Part shown: positions 15,591-23,107 of the stretch, one piece after another
Position numbering within the stretch: the stretch's first letter is position 1
Layout of the letters: each line of letters starts with the position of its first letter
DNA from: SIG603 sp964370405
GTDB lineage: Bacteria; Bacillota; Clostridia; Oscillospirales; Acutalibacteraceae
Assembly: GCA_964370405.1 (NCBI GenBank)
Contig: CAYJJB010000021.1
Location: forward strand, 1 to 28,069
Reading direction: 5' to 3'
Length of the DNA: 28,069 bases
Translations under genes and position numbers: made by a program
Notes under the pieces: model-generated
What the model was told of the DNA's origin: nothing
Database searches by the model: none
What the model saw: only the letters and a program-made list of their open reading frames with translations

Positions 15591-16605
15591 ACAAGGTATA
15601 AAAAAACATATTGCAAAGGGCGAACTTTTGCCTTTATATTTTTTTATTGGAGAGGAAAAACTTTTACTTAAAAAATATTTGCAGAGATTCTTAAAAGTTG
15701 CAGTACCAGAAAATTTTACAGACTTTAATTTTAATGAGTTTAGAAGTGATGCAAGTGTTGATGAAATTGCAGATGCAGCTTTGGCACTTCCTTTTATGGC
15801 AGAGCATAAATGCGTGTTGGTATCTGACTATGTTCTCGATGAAAAGTCAGCACAAGACAGAGATAAGTTTGAAGAGCTTTTGACAATTTTGCCAGATACA
15901 ACGGTGTTAGTGTTTTATTATCCTACCGCAAATGTGAAAAGTTTTTCAAAATATAAAAAAATTGACACGCTTATTAAAGAGCGTGGCGTTGTGGTGGATT
16001 TTAAAAGAAAAGAGGGGACAGAGCTAATAAAATATATTTGCTCTACCGCTGAGAAAAATGGCGCAAGAATTCAAAAAAATAATGCTCAAAAGCTTATTGA
16101 ATTTGTAGGAAATGACCTTACCACCATTAATAATGAAATTTTAAAACTAAGTATGTATGCAAAAGATAGAGAGATAAATTTAGATGATATGGAGCTTTTA
16201 GTATCAAAAAGTGTTGAAGCTACGGTGTTTGAACTTTCAAAATGCATACTTTCATCAAATTTTGCAAAGTCGTATGAGATACTTGATAAGCTTTTTTATA
16301 TGGGTGAAAAAGCTGTTCCAATTTTAGCGGTGTTGTCCTCGTCATTTATTGATGTTTATAGGGTCAAGTGTGCGCTAGAAGCGGGAAAAACAGTTACATC
16401 TCCTGCTGAGTATGCAGATTATAAGGGTAAAGATTTTAGGCTGAAATATGCTCAAAGAGATGGAAGAAATTTATCAACAGCTGTAGTTGGAAAATACCTT
16501 AAGCTTCTAATTCAATCGGACTTAGAGCTTAAAAGCTCTAGGCTTGATGACAAAATTGTTTTAGAAACTTTAATAGCAAAACTTTTGTACCTTACAAAAG
16601 TTTAA
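15583..16605 (+). CDS. holA: DNA polymerase III delta subunit
   Basis: Clamp-loader subunit that opens the beta clamp, 340 residues. The start PLYFFIGEEKLLLKKYLQRF, the central LIKYICSTAEKNGARI with FVGNDLTTINNEILKL, and the C-terminal collar helices ending in DDKIVLETLIAKLLYL are characteristic. I take GTG at 15583 as start because AAGGAG lies eight bases before it; the in-frame GTG at 15574 overlaps that site. The start overlaps the end of comEC by eight bases (GTGGATGA), so translation is probably coupled. comEC followed by holA is a common order in Firmicutes. Confidence 0.96.
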   Translation: MDEQGIKKHIAKGELLPLYFFIGEEKLLLKKYLQRFLKVAVPENFTDFNFNEFRSDASVDEIADAALALPFMAEHKCVLVSDYVLDEKSAQDRDKFEELLTILPDTTVLVFYYPTANVKSFSKYKKIDTLIKERGVVVDFKRKEGTELIKYICSTAEKNGARIQKNNAQKLIEFVGNDLTTINNEILKLSMYAKDREINLDDMELLVSKSVEATVFELSKCILSSNFAKSYEILDKLFYMGEKAVPILAVLSSSFIDVYRVKCALEAGKTVTSPAEYADYKGKDFRLKYAQRDGRNLSTAVVGKYLKLLIQSDLELKSSRLDDKIVLETLIAKLLYLTKV

Positions 16606-16616
16606 GGAGTAATTTA

Positions 16617-17204
16617 ATGGGTAAAAAAGAAATTATAAGTCAGGCAATTATTGTAGAGGGTAAATATGATAAAATTGCAGTGCTTTCTGTTGTAGAGGCT
16701 ATAGTAATTCAGACAAATGGTTTTAGAATTTTTAAAGATGAAGCCAAAAAGCAGTATATAAAAAAGCTTGCAAATGAACGAGGAATTATAATTTTAACTG
16801 ACAGTGACTCTGCTGGATTTATAATAAGAAATCACTTAAAATCCTTTATTCATGAAAGTAGAATAAAAAATGCATATATAAAGCCTAAAGAAGGTAAAGA
16901 GAAAAGAAAAGAAAAGTTATCAAAAGAAGGGCTTTTGGGTGTTGAGGGAATGGGTGCTAAAGAGATTTTAAATGCACTAAAAAACTGTACGAACACTTTG
17001 GAAATTTGTGAAGATAGAACACCATTAACGGTAGCGGACCTATATGCACTGGGTCTTACAGGAATGGAAAACAGCAAAGAGAAAAAATTAGAGCTTCTAA
17101 AAAAACTGAAGCTGCCATCATATTTATCAAATAAAGAGCTATTAAAATATCTGAATTTTAATACGAATTTTTCTTTTGATGATATAAAAGAGTTGGTAAT
17201 GTAA
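16617..17204 (+). CDS. Toprim-DUF4093 protein, RNase M5-like
   Basis: Protein of 195 residues with an N-terminal Toprim domain: catalytic glutamate E14 in IIVEGKYDK and the acidic pair D62/D64 in TDSDSAG. The remainder matches the DUF4093 layout seen in clostridial relatives of RNase M5 (RnmV), the enzyme that matures 5S rRNA. AAGGAG precedes the ATG, and the gene lies 11 bases after holA as the last member of the alaS operon. Whether it processes 5S rRNA or does another primase-like task is not shown by the sequence. No terminator is visible behind it, so some transcripts may run into the peptidase gene. Confidence 0.85.
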   Translation: MGKKEIISQAIIVEGKYDKIAVLSVVEAIVIQTNGFRIFKDEAKKQYIKKLANERGIIILTDSDSAGFIIRNHLKSFIHESRIKNAYIKPKEGKEKRKEKLSKEGLLGVEGMGAKEILNALKNCTNTLEICEDRTPLTVADLYALGLTGMENSKEKKLELLKKLKLPSYLSNKELLKYLNFNTNFSFDDIKELVM

Positions 17205-17242
17205 AAATCAGGTTAAATGTTAGATTTAATCCGTATAAATAA

Positions 17243-17272
17243 TTGACATATTGCGACAAAAAATTATATAAT
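17243..17272 (+). promoter_or_regulatory. Consensus promoter of the C39-like peptidase gene
   Basis: Perfect -35 TTGACA (17243-17248), 18-base spacer and perfect -10 TATAAT (17267-17272). Expected start is near 17279, 27 bases before the chosen ATG. An open frame beginning at 17243 would use the -35 itself as coding sequence, which argues against it. Confidence 0.88.
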
Positions 17273-17305
17273 GTTAAAGTAAGGTTTATGTTTGGAGGTA
17301 GAGAA

Positions 17306-17911
17306 ATGAAAAACCCTTTGGCCTATCAAAAGTCAGAGTATGACTGTGGCCCGACTACTATGATGAATGCGATAAGTTATCTGTTTGACAGAGAAAAAAT
17401 TCCGCCCGACGTTGTAAAATATGTTATGATGTATTGTCTTGATACCTTTGATGAAAAAGGAGTTTGTGGAAAAAGCGGAACCTCAAAAATGGCCATGATG
17501 TTTTTAAGCAATTGGCTTAATCAATATGGCAGAGTAAGAAATTTTCCTGTGTTTTGCAAGTATATTGCAGGTGCAGGTGTAAATGTGCAAAAAGACAGCG
17601 AAATTATGAGAGGTTTAAAACAAGGCGGAGTGGTAATCACAAGGCTTATTCATGAAAACTGGCACTATGTGGTAATGACAGGATATGATAAGAGAAATAT
17701 TCATTTATTTGACCCGTATTATAGAAAAAGACCATATCTACAAGAAGGAATTAAAATAGTAAATGAGCATCCTACAAAATATAATAGGACAGTAGATTTT
17801 GAGTATTTTGATAGCGCAAGCAAATCTCACTATGCACTTGGTGCACCAGAAAAAAGAGAAGCTGTGCTTATATTTAACTCAAGTATAACCAATATTCAAA
17901 ATTTTAAATAG
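17306..17911 (+). CDS. C39-like cysteine peptidase, stand-alone
   Basis: Papain-fold protein of 201 residues. The predicted triad is C14 (YDCGPTT), H120 (NWHYVVM) and D136 (LFDPYY), the spacing of Peptidase_C39-like domains. It has no signal peptide, no membrane segment and no fused ABC transporter, so it is not the leader peptidase of a bacteriocin exporter as usually built, and no bacteriocin precursor is seen nearby. The substrate is unknown. The start has GGAGG eight bases upstream. It has its own consensus promoter and ends two bases before a bidirectional terminator, so it can be expressed alone. An inactive or ligand-binding member of the fold is a less likely alternative. Confidence 0.8.
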   Translation: MKNPLAYQKSEYDCGPTTMMNAISYLFDREKIPPDVVKYVMMYCLDTFDEKGVCGKSGTSKMAMMFLSNWLNQYGRVRNFPVFCKYIAGAGVNVQKDSEIMRGLKQGGVVITRLIHENWHYVVMTGYDKRNIHLFDPYYRKRPYLQEGIKIVNEHPTKYNRTVDFEYFDSASKSHYALGAPEKREAVLIFNSSITNIQNFK

Positions 17912-17948
17912 AAAAAACCCATCAGCTGTTTTATGCTGATGGGTTTTT
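17912..17948. terminator. Bidirectional terminator between the peptidase gene and rex
   Basis: AAAAAACCCATCAGC pairs with GCTGATGGGTTTTT across an 8-base loop. Runs of A on the left and T on the right allow it to end both the plus-strand peptidase transcript and the minus-strand acn-icd-rex transcript. Confidence 0.93.
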
Positions 17949-17960
17949 GTACAGTCTGGG

Positions 17961-18626
17961 TTATTCTTTAGTGCTTAGCATGTAGCCCAGTGCCATTAAA
18001 CTATCATTTAAATGAACACTTTCAACAATTGCGTCTTCAAAAAGCATTGAAATATCATAGTGGCTGAAATTCCAAAAAGCTTTTACTCCAACATTATAAA
18101 GAGTGCGCACTATTCCTTCTACCGAAGAAGTAGGCACTAAAATTATTGCCATTTCAACACTGTTTTTCTTGCAAAAACTTTCTAAGTTATCTGTACTTAA
18201 AACATCTAATGACTTTAATTTGTGTCCAACTATAGATGGGTTATTGTCAAATATGCCTAAAAGTTCAAAACCTAACTTGTCAAAATCAATAGATAATAAG
18301 GCTCTACCTAAGTTACCTGCACCTAAAATTATGGCTTTTTTCTTTTGATTTATTTTTAAAATATCTCCAATTCTATCTCTAAGTTGAGAAACGGAATAAC
18401 CGTATCCCTGTTGACCAAAACCGCCAAAACAGTTAAAGTCCTGTCTTATTTGTGATGCGGTAAAGCCCATTTTTTTTGAAAGCTCTTTTGAAGATACCTT
18501 GCTAATGCCTTTTCTTTCAAGAACATTTAAATATCTGTAATACCTTGGTAAACGTCTTATTACTGACATGGAAATATGCTCTCTGTTATAGCCCAAATTC
18601 ATTTTATTCATCATTTTAAGCGCCAT
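17961..18626 (-). CDS. rex: Redox-sensing transcriptional repressor Rex
   Basis: Cytoplasmic dimeric repressor that leaves DNA when NADH binds, 221 residues as read. The winged-helix part has IRRLPRYYRYL and the recognition segment TASQIRQDFNCFGGFGQQGY; the Rossmann part starts IILGAGNLGRALL, and the C-terminal swapped helix ends the protein. The start is uncertain: the ATG at 18626 has no adjacent ribosome binding site, and later ATGs (codons 5, 6, 9, 20) have none better than a weak GAGAG before codon 20. Family members usually have about 10-15 residues before RRLPRYY. AAAGGA overlapping the icd stop could serve the first ATG across a hairpin. It is the last gene of the aconitase-isocitrate dehydrogenase operon. 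Confidence 0.95.
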   Translation of the reverse strand: MALKMMNKMNLGYNREHISMSVIRRLPRYYRYLNVLERKGISKVSSKELSKKMGFTASQIRQDFNCFGGFGQQGYGYSVSQLRDRIGDILKINQKKKAIILGAGNLGRALLSIDFDKLGFELLGIFDNNPSIVGHKLKSLDVLSTDNLESFCKKNSVEMAIILVPTSSVEGIVRTLYNVGVKAFWNFSHYDISMLFEDAIVESVHLNDSLMALGYMLSTKE

Positions 18627-18627
18627 T

Positions 18628-18666
18628 TTAAAGTTTACAAAAATAATTATGCAAACTTAATCCTTT
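18628..18666 (-). promoter_or_regulatory. Unusual translation-initiation region of rex
   Basis: On the minus strand AAAGGA (18661-18666) overlaps the icd stop. Eight-bp stem arms AAGTTTGC (18651-18658) and GTAAACTT (18631-18638, one G-T pair) follow, then TAAA and the ATG. Folding the hairpin leaves an effective spacing of about six bases. The same segment also holds an 8-codon TTG-led frame (18628-18654) ending one base before the ATG. Confidence 0.45.
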
Positions 18667-19882
18667 ATAGTAATTGTTTTAAATTTTCGTTGACAGCAAA
18701 TAAAAATTCCTCTGTAGTAACTGATTTCTTGTTATCTAAATTTGAAAGAATATATAAATCTCCTGTCATAATTCCACTTTCAATAGTGTTTATAATTGCT
18801 TTTTCTAAGCAGTCTGCAAAGTTTATCAGTTCATTATTATTATCAAGAGAGCCTCTTTTTCTTAATGCACCACTCCATGCAAATAAAGTAGCAACACTAT
18901 TTGTAGATGTTGGTTCACCTTTTAAATGCTTGTAATAATGTCTTTGAACTGTACCGTGTGCAGCTTCATATTCGTATACACCATCAGGAGAAACCAAAAC
19001 TGACGACATCATGCCAAGGCTTCCATAAGCTGTTGCAACCATGTCACTCATTACATCTCCGTCATAGTTTTTGCAAGCCCAAATGTACCCACCTTCACTT
19101 CTTACAACACGAGCAACTGCGTCGTCAATTAATGTGTAGAAATACTCAATGCCTGCATTTTCAAATTTCTCTTTATATTCTGCTTCATAAATATCTGAGA
19201 AAATATCTTTAAAGCTGTGGTCATAAGTTTTTGAAATTGTATCTTTTGTAGCAAACCATAAATCTTGTTTTATGTCAAGTGCGTAGTTGAAACAAGTTCT
19301 TGCAAAACTTTCGATACTTTGGTTTAAATTATGTACGCCTTGAATTAAACCATCGCCATCAAAATCGTGTATTAGCACTCTTTCTTCATTTCCGTCTTTA
19401 TCGGTTACTACAAGTTCTGCTTTTTTTTCGGCTGTTACTTTCATCTCAGAGTTTTTATAAACATCGCCATATGCATGTCTTGCAATTGTGATGGGTTTTG
19501 TCCATGTTGGAATGTAGGGAGTAATGCCGTTTACAATTATTGGTGTTCTAAAAATAGTTCCATCAAGAATTGCTCTAATCGTGCCGTTTGGTGATTTCCA
19601 CATCTCAGTAAGATTATACTCTTTAACTCTTTCGGCATTTGCTGTAATTGTTGCACATTTAACGGCTACGCCGTATTTTTTTGTCGCAATGGCAGAGTCA
19701 ATTGTGACTTGATCCTTAGTTTCTTCTCTGTACTCAAGCCCTAGGTCATAATACTCTGATTTAAGGTCTATATATGGATAGATTAAAATATCTTTAATCA
19801 TTTTCCATACAATTCTTGTCATCTCGTCGCCATCCATTTCGACAAGTGGGGTAGTCATTTGAATTTTTTTAATATCAGCCAT
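18665..19882 (-). CDS. icd: Isocitrate dehydrogenase, NADP-dependent (eukaryote-like type II)
   Basis: Cytoplasmic enzyme of 405 residues that oxidises isocitrate to 2-oxoglutarate with NADPH production. It belongs to the homodimeric group that includes human IDH1, not the E. coli Icd group. Substrate-site signatures SPNGTIRAIL and WTKPITIARHAYGD, metal-site NYDGDVMSD and the NADP-type stretch EAAHGTVQRHY are all present. GGAG precedes the ATG by seven bases. It follows the aconitase gene by 25 bases and is followed 38 bases later by rex, so the three are read as an operon. Together with aconitase it supplies 2-oxoglutarate for glutamate synthesis; citrate synthase is not in the window. Confidence 0.98.
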   Translation of the reverse strand: MADIKKIQMTTPLVEMDGDEMTRIVWKMIKDILIYPYIDLKSEYYDLGLEYREETKDQVTIDSAIATKKYGVAVKCATITANAERVKEYNLTEMWKSPNGTIRAILDGTIFRTPIIVNGITPYIPTWTKPITIARHAYGDVYKNSEMKVTAEKKAELVVTDKDGNEERVLIHDFDGDGLIQGVHNLNQSIESFARTCFNYALDIKQDLWFATKDTISKTYDHSFKDIFSDIYEAEYKEKFENAGIEYFYTLIDDAVARVVRSEGGYIWACKNYDGDVMSDMVATAYGSLGMMSSVLVSPDGVYEYEAAHGTVQRHYYKHLKGEPTSTNSVATLFAWSGALRKRGSLDNNNELINFADCLEKAIINTIESGIMTGDLYILSNLDNKKSVTTEEFLFAVNENLKQLL

Positions 19883-19907
19883 GTGTTTACTCCAATCTTA
19901 CTTCAAA

Positions 19908-21839
19908 TTATGAATTTTCTTTTGTGTAATTTAGCAGTCCGCCTGCAATGACCATTTTCTGTTCACGCTCAGTTAAAATTGCATTTACCTTTATAGAAAT
20001 ATTTTTAGTTTTATTTAATAAAGTAACTTCACTACCGCTTCTAATTTCTTCTAAAACATTTGGAAGCTGTAAATCATCCATTTGTTCAATTAAATCATAG
20101 TCACTTTCTTTAATAAATTCTAGCGGAAGAATTCCAGAGTTTGCAAGGTTTGCACAGTGTATTCTTGCATAAGATTTTGCAACTACCGCTCTAATTCCAA
20201 GATATAAAGGCACAAGTGCTGCATGCTCTCTTGAGGAACCTTGGCCATAGTTTAGACCACCTATAACTATTCCACCACCGTTTTCTTTGCATCTTTGTGG
20301 GAACTTTTCGTCACATACTGCAAAGCAGAAGTTAGAAAGATGAGGTATGTTTGAACGATATGGAAGTATTTTTGCGCCTGCAGGCATGATATGGTCGGTT
20401 GTTATATTGTCCCCAACTTTTAGTATAGCTTTTGTAGAAATACTATCTTCAAGTGCTTTTGATACAGGGAAAGGTTTAATATTAGGTCCTCTTAAAATCT
20501 CTAAATCTTTTGCATCTTCAACACTAGCAGGGGCTAATATCATATTATCATTAATTAAAAATTCTTCTGGAAGATTAATTTCTTCATAATTTGTAAGTTC
20601 TTGTGGATTTGTAAACACGCCACTAATTGCAGATGCAGCTGCTGTTTCGGGGCTTACAAGATAAACTTGACCGTCCTTTGTGCCACTTCTGCCTTCAAAG
20701 TTTCTGTTAAATGTCCTAAGTGAAATACCGCCTGAATTTGGAGAAAATCCCATGCCAATGCAAGGTCCGCATGCACATTCTAAAATTCTTGCACCAGCAG
20801 AAACCAAATCTGCAAGCGCTCCATTTAATGCAAGCATGTTGTAAACTTGTTTTGAGCCTGGTGAAATTGAAAGGCTAACATCAGGATGAACGGTTTTTCC
20901 TTTTAAAATAGACGCTACACGCATTAAATCTATATAAGACGAGTTTGTGCAAGAGCCTATACACACTTGATCTACTTTAATTTTGCCCACTTCATCTACA
21001 GTTTTTACAGCATCAGGACTGTGTGGACATGCAACCATAGGCTTTAAAGCAGCTAAATCTATATCAATAATTTCATCATAAACAGCATCTTCATCAGATT
21101 TAAGCTCTATCCAGTCATTTTCTCTGCCTTGGGCTTTTAAAAATGTCCTAGTTATATCATCAGATGGAAAAATAGAGGTGGTTGCACCAAGCTCTGTTCC
21201 CATATTTGTTATTGTTGCTCTTTCGGGTACGCTTAAACTAGCAAGCGCATCTCCGCCGTACTCAATAATTTTTCCAACGCCACCTTTAACGCTTAAAATT
21301 CTTAGTACCTCTAAAATAATATCTTTTGCACATACCCAGTCAGATAATTTTCCGTTTAAATTAATCTTTGTCATTTTTGGCATATTGATGTGGTATTCTC
21401 CACCGCCCATTGCAACTGCAACGTCCAAGCCGCCTGCGCCAAAAGATAACATTCCAAGGCCACCACCTGTTGGAGTATGACTGTCTGAGCCTATTAATGT
21501 TTTGCCGGGGATACCAAAGCGCTCTAAGTGCACTTGGTGACAAATTCCATTGCCAGGTCTTGAAAAATATAGCCCGTGTTTTTTTGCAATACTTTGTATG
21601 TATCGGTGGTCATCTGCATTCTCAAATCCTGCTTGCAGAGTATTGTGGTCTATATAAGCTACACTTTTTTCTGTTTTCACTCTGTCAATGCCCATAGCCT
21701 CAAACTCTAAATAAGCCATAGTTCCTGTTGCGTCCTGAGTAAGCGTTTGGTCAATTTTTAAACCTATATCTTCGCCTACATTCATTTTTCCACTCTTTAA
21801 ATGTGAAAAAATAATTTTCTGTGCAATTGTCATGCCCAT
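19908..21839 (-). CDS. Aconitate hydratase, short bacterial type
   Basis: [4Fe-4S] enzyme interconverting citrate and isocitrate, 643 residues, the short mitochondrial-like form rather than the 890-residue AcnA. Cluster ligands are C297 (IGSCTNSS) and C357/C360 (CACGPCIGMG). Histidine-rich GSDSHTPTGGG and the C-terminal swivel domain with NYGQGSSREHAA and a closing SYARIHCANLANSGILPLEF are conserved. The ATG at 21839 is chosen because AGGAGA lies nine bases upstream; the in-frame GTG at 21848 abuts that site, and a further ATG at 21833 is possible. It is the first gene of the operon with icd and rex, from its own promoter. Confidence 0.97.
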   Translation of the reverse strand: MGMTIAQKIIFSHLKSGKMNVGEDIGLKIDQTLTQDATGTMAYLEFEAMGIDRVKTEKSVAYIDHNTLQAGFENADDHRYIQSIAKKHGLYFSRPGNGICHQVHLERFGIPGKTLIGSDSHTPTGGGLGMLSFGAGGLDVAVAMGGGEYHINMPKMTKINLNGKLSDWVCAKDIILEVLRILSVKGGVGKIIEYGGDALASLSVPERATITNMGTELGATTSIFPSDDITRTFLKAQGRENDWIELKSDEDAVYDEIIDIDLAALKPMVACPHSPDAVKTVDEVGKIKVDQVCIGSCTNSSYIDLMRVASILKGKTVHPDVSLSISPGSKQVYNMLALNGALADLVSAGARILECACGPCIGMGFSPNSGGISLRTFNRNFEGRSGTKDGQVYLVSPETAAASAISGVFTNPQELTNYEEINLPEEFLINDNMILAPASVEDAKDLEILRGPNIKPFPVSKALEDSISTKAILKVGDNITTDHIMPAGAKILPYRSNIPHLSNFCFAVCDEKFPQRCKENGGGIVIGGLNYGQGSSREHAALVPLYLGIRAVVAKSYARIHCANLANSGILPLEFIKESDYDLIEQMDDLQLPNVLEEIRSGSEVTLLNKTKNISIKVNAILTEREQKMVIAGGLLNYTKENS

Positions 21840-21883
21840 TGGTACCACTCTCCTAAATATTATTTTATTAATTAACTTATTAT

Positions 21884-21912
21884 ATTATCGCTCATTTTGA
21901 AGTTTTTGTCAA
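21884..21912 (-). promoter_or_regulatory. Promoter of the acn-icd-rex operon
   Basis: On the minus strand, perfect -35 TTGACA (21907-21912), 17-base spacer and -10 GATAAT (21884-21889). Only the short palindrome TTAATTAA lies in the leader; I find no match to the Rex box TTGTTAA-N4-TTAACAA. Confidence 0.8.
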
Positions 21913-21936
21913 TGATTTTTATGTGCGAAATAAGGC

Positions 21937-21972
21937 AAAAATGCAAGATTTGTATCTCTGACTTGCATTTTA
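21937..21972 (-). terminator. Terminator of the AEC transporter gene
   Basis: On the minus strand AAAATGCAAG and CTTGCATTTTT pair around a 14-base loop and end in a T run. The left arm begins at the transporter stop codon. It isolates this gene from the aconitase operon promoter just beyond. Confidence 0.82.
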
Positions 21973-22902
21973 AAGCAAGGAGAGGGAATTTAAAGTGAAA
22001 ATCCAGATAAACATGGTCACTATGGAAATGGTGGAAGTAAACACGACAATATTACCTGCGAGTTTGTCGTCGCCGCCCATAGATTTGGCTAATGGATAGG
22101 ACGCAACCGCTGTTGGAGAGGCAAATATTGTTAGAAGTATGATTAAAGATTCTCCTCTAAATCCAAAGAAAATCGCAAGGCTTACAAAAATTAATGGGAA
22201 AAATACAAGGCGCATTAAAACTGTAAGTGACAGAGATGTCAAATGTTCTTTCATGCTGTTAATTTTAAACGATGCTCCTAAAAATACAAATACCAGCGAG
22301 CTTGCAGCATCTCCTATATCACTTAAAGGGTTATAAACAAACTGTGGAATAGGTATGCGTGCAAATGAAAAAACAAGACCTATAGCCGAGGCTATTATGA
22401 AGGGATTTTTTGCTATTTTTAATAATAGGTTTGAAATTTTAAGCTTTTCGCCCGAATAAAATGCAAATATCGACACTGAAATTATGTTAAACATGGGTAT
22501 TACAAGTATGGAGGCAATTGCGGCACTAGAAGCTGCCTGTTGGCCAAAAATTGAAATCGCTATAGGAATGCCGAAGATGACAAAATTGCCTCGAAGCATA
22601 CCTTGAATCATAACCGAGCGTCTTTTTATGTCTTTTTGAACACATTTGCAAAGTATAACACTTATAACAAGTTCTGAAATTATGCCGACAAAGATAAATA
22701 AAAATACTGTTGATTCCAGTTCTAAAGAGCCGCCTGTATCATAAATATTACAAAAAATGAGAATTGGTAAAAAGACCGTAGACAAAATTTTGTTCATGGA
22801 ATTTATTACATCTGTAGATAAAAGAGGCTTTAAAGCAATACCCAGAAGTAAAAATAGTATTAAAGGTGCTACGACATTAAACGAAAGCAGGAGGTTATCC
22901 AT
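21970..22902 (-). CDS. AEC-family transporter (auxin efflux carrier fold)
   Basis: Membrane protein of 310 residues with about ten hydrophobic segments in two repeats, the layout of the bacterial AEC family. Family-like features include GMLRGNFVIFGIPIA in the first half and FASPTAVASYPLAKSMGGD in the second, where the crossed helices meet. Characterised bacterial members move malate, malonate or other small organic anions. Its place beside aconitase and isocitrate dehydrogenase makes a carboxylate substrate attractive, but it has its own promoter and terminator, so the link is only positional. AAAGGA stands nine bases before the ATG. Confidence 0.9.
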   Translation of the reverse strand: MDNLLLSFNVVAPLILFLLLGIALKPLLSTDVINSMNKILSTVFLPILIFCNIYDTGGSLELESTVFLFIFVGIISELVISVILCKCVQKDIKRRSVMIQGMLRGNFVIFGIPIAISIFGQQAASSAAIASILVIPMFNIISVSIFAFYSGEKLKISNLLLKIAKNPFIIASAIGLVFSFARIPIPQFVYNPLSDIGDAASSLVFVFLGASFKINSMKEHLTSLSLTVLMRLVFFPLIFVSLAIFFGFRGESLIILLTIFASPTAVASYPLAKSMGGDDKLAGNIVVFTSTISIVTMFIWIFTLNSLSLL

Positions 22903-22938
22903 ATATTAATTTCCTTTCAAAATTTAATCATATTTTAA

Positions 22939-22967
22939 ATAATAACACGAAAACATATAAGTTTCAA
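22939..22967 (-). promoter_or_regulatory. Promoter of the AEC transporter gene
   Basis: On the minus strand, -35 TTGAAA (22962-22967), 17-base spacer and -10 TATTAT (22939-22944), each one base from consensus. Confidence 0.7.
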
Positions 22968-22988
22968 ATAAATTTTAAGAGCTTTTTC

Positions 22989-23017
22989 TTGCTCAAAATA
23001 ATAAAATATGGTAAAAT
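22989..23017 (+). promoter_or_regulatory. Probable promoter of the tepA-uppP-ftsK cluster
   Basis: -35 TTGCTC (22989-22994), 17-base spacer and -10 TAAAAT (23012-23017), diverging from the AEC transporter promoter. The leader to the tepA ATG would be about 85 bases. Confidence 0.55.
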
Positions 23018-23107
23018 GAATAGAAAAGTTAATAATTAGTGTTTTGAAATTTTATGTTTATTTTAAGTAATTCTTGAGAAACTATGTTTGTAAGGAGTTG
23101 ATGTAAA

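Noticed and set aside
17205..17242. Terminator after the Toprim gene
   Set aside because: GGTTAAAT and ATTTAATCC pair imperfectly with a bulge and are not followed by a T run.
17243..17305. Longer N-terminus for the C39-like peptidase
   Set aside because: The TTG start would be the -35 hexamer of a consensus promoter; 17306 has a good ribosome binding site.
21840..21848. GTG start for aconitase
   Set aside because: It directly abuts the AGGAGA ribosome binding site; the ATG at 21839 has proper spacing.
21840..21970. Rex operator at the acn-icd-rex promoter
   Set aside because: Only TTAATTAA is palindromic here; it does not match TTGTTAA-N4-TTAACAA. TTAACAA near 5027-5036 is only a half-site.
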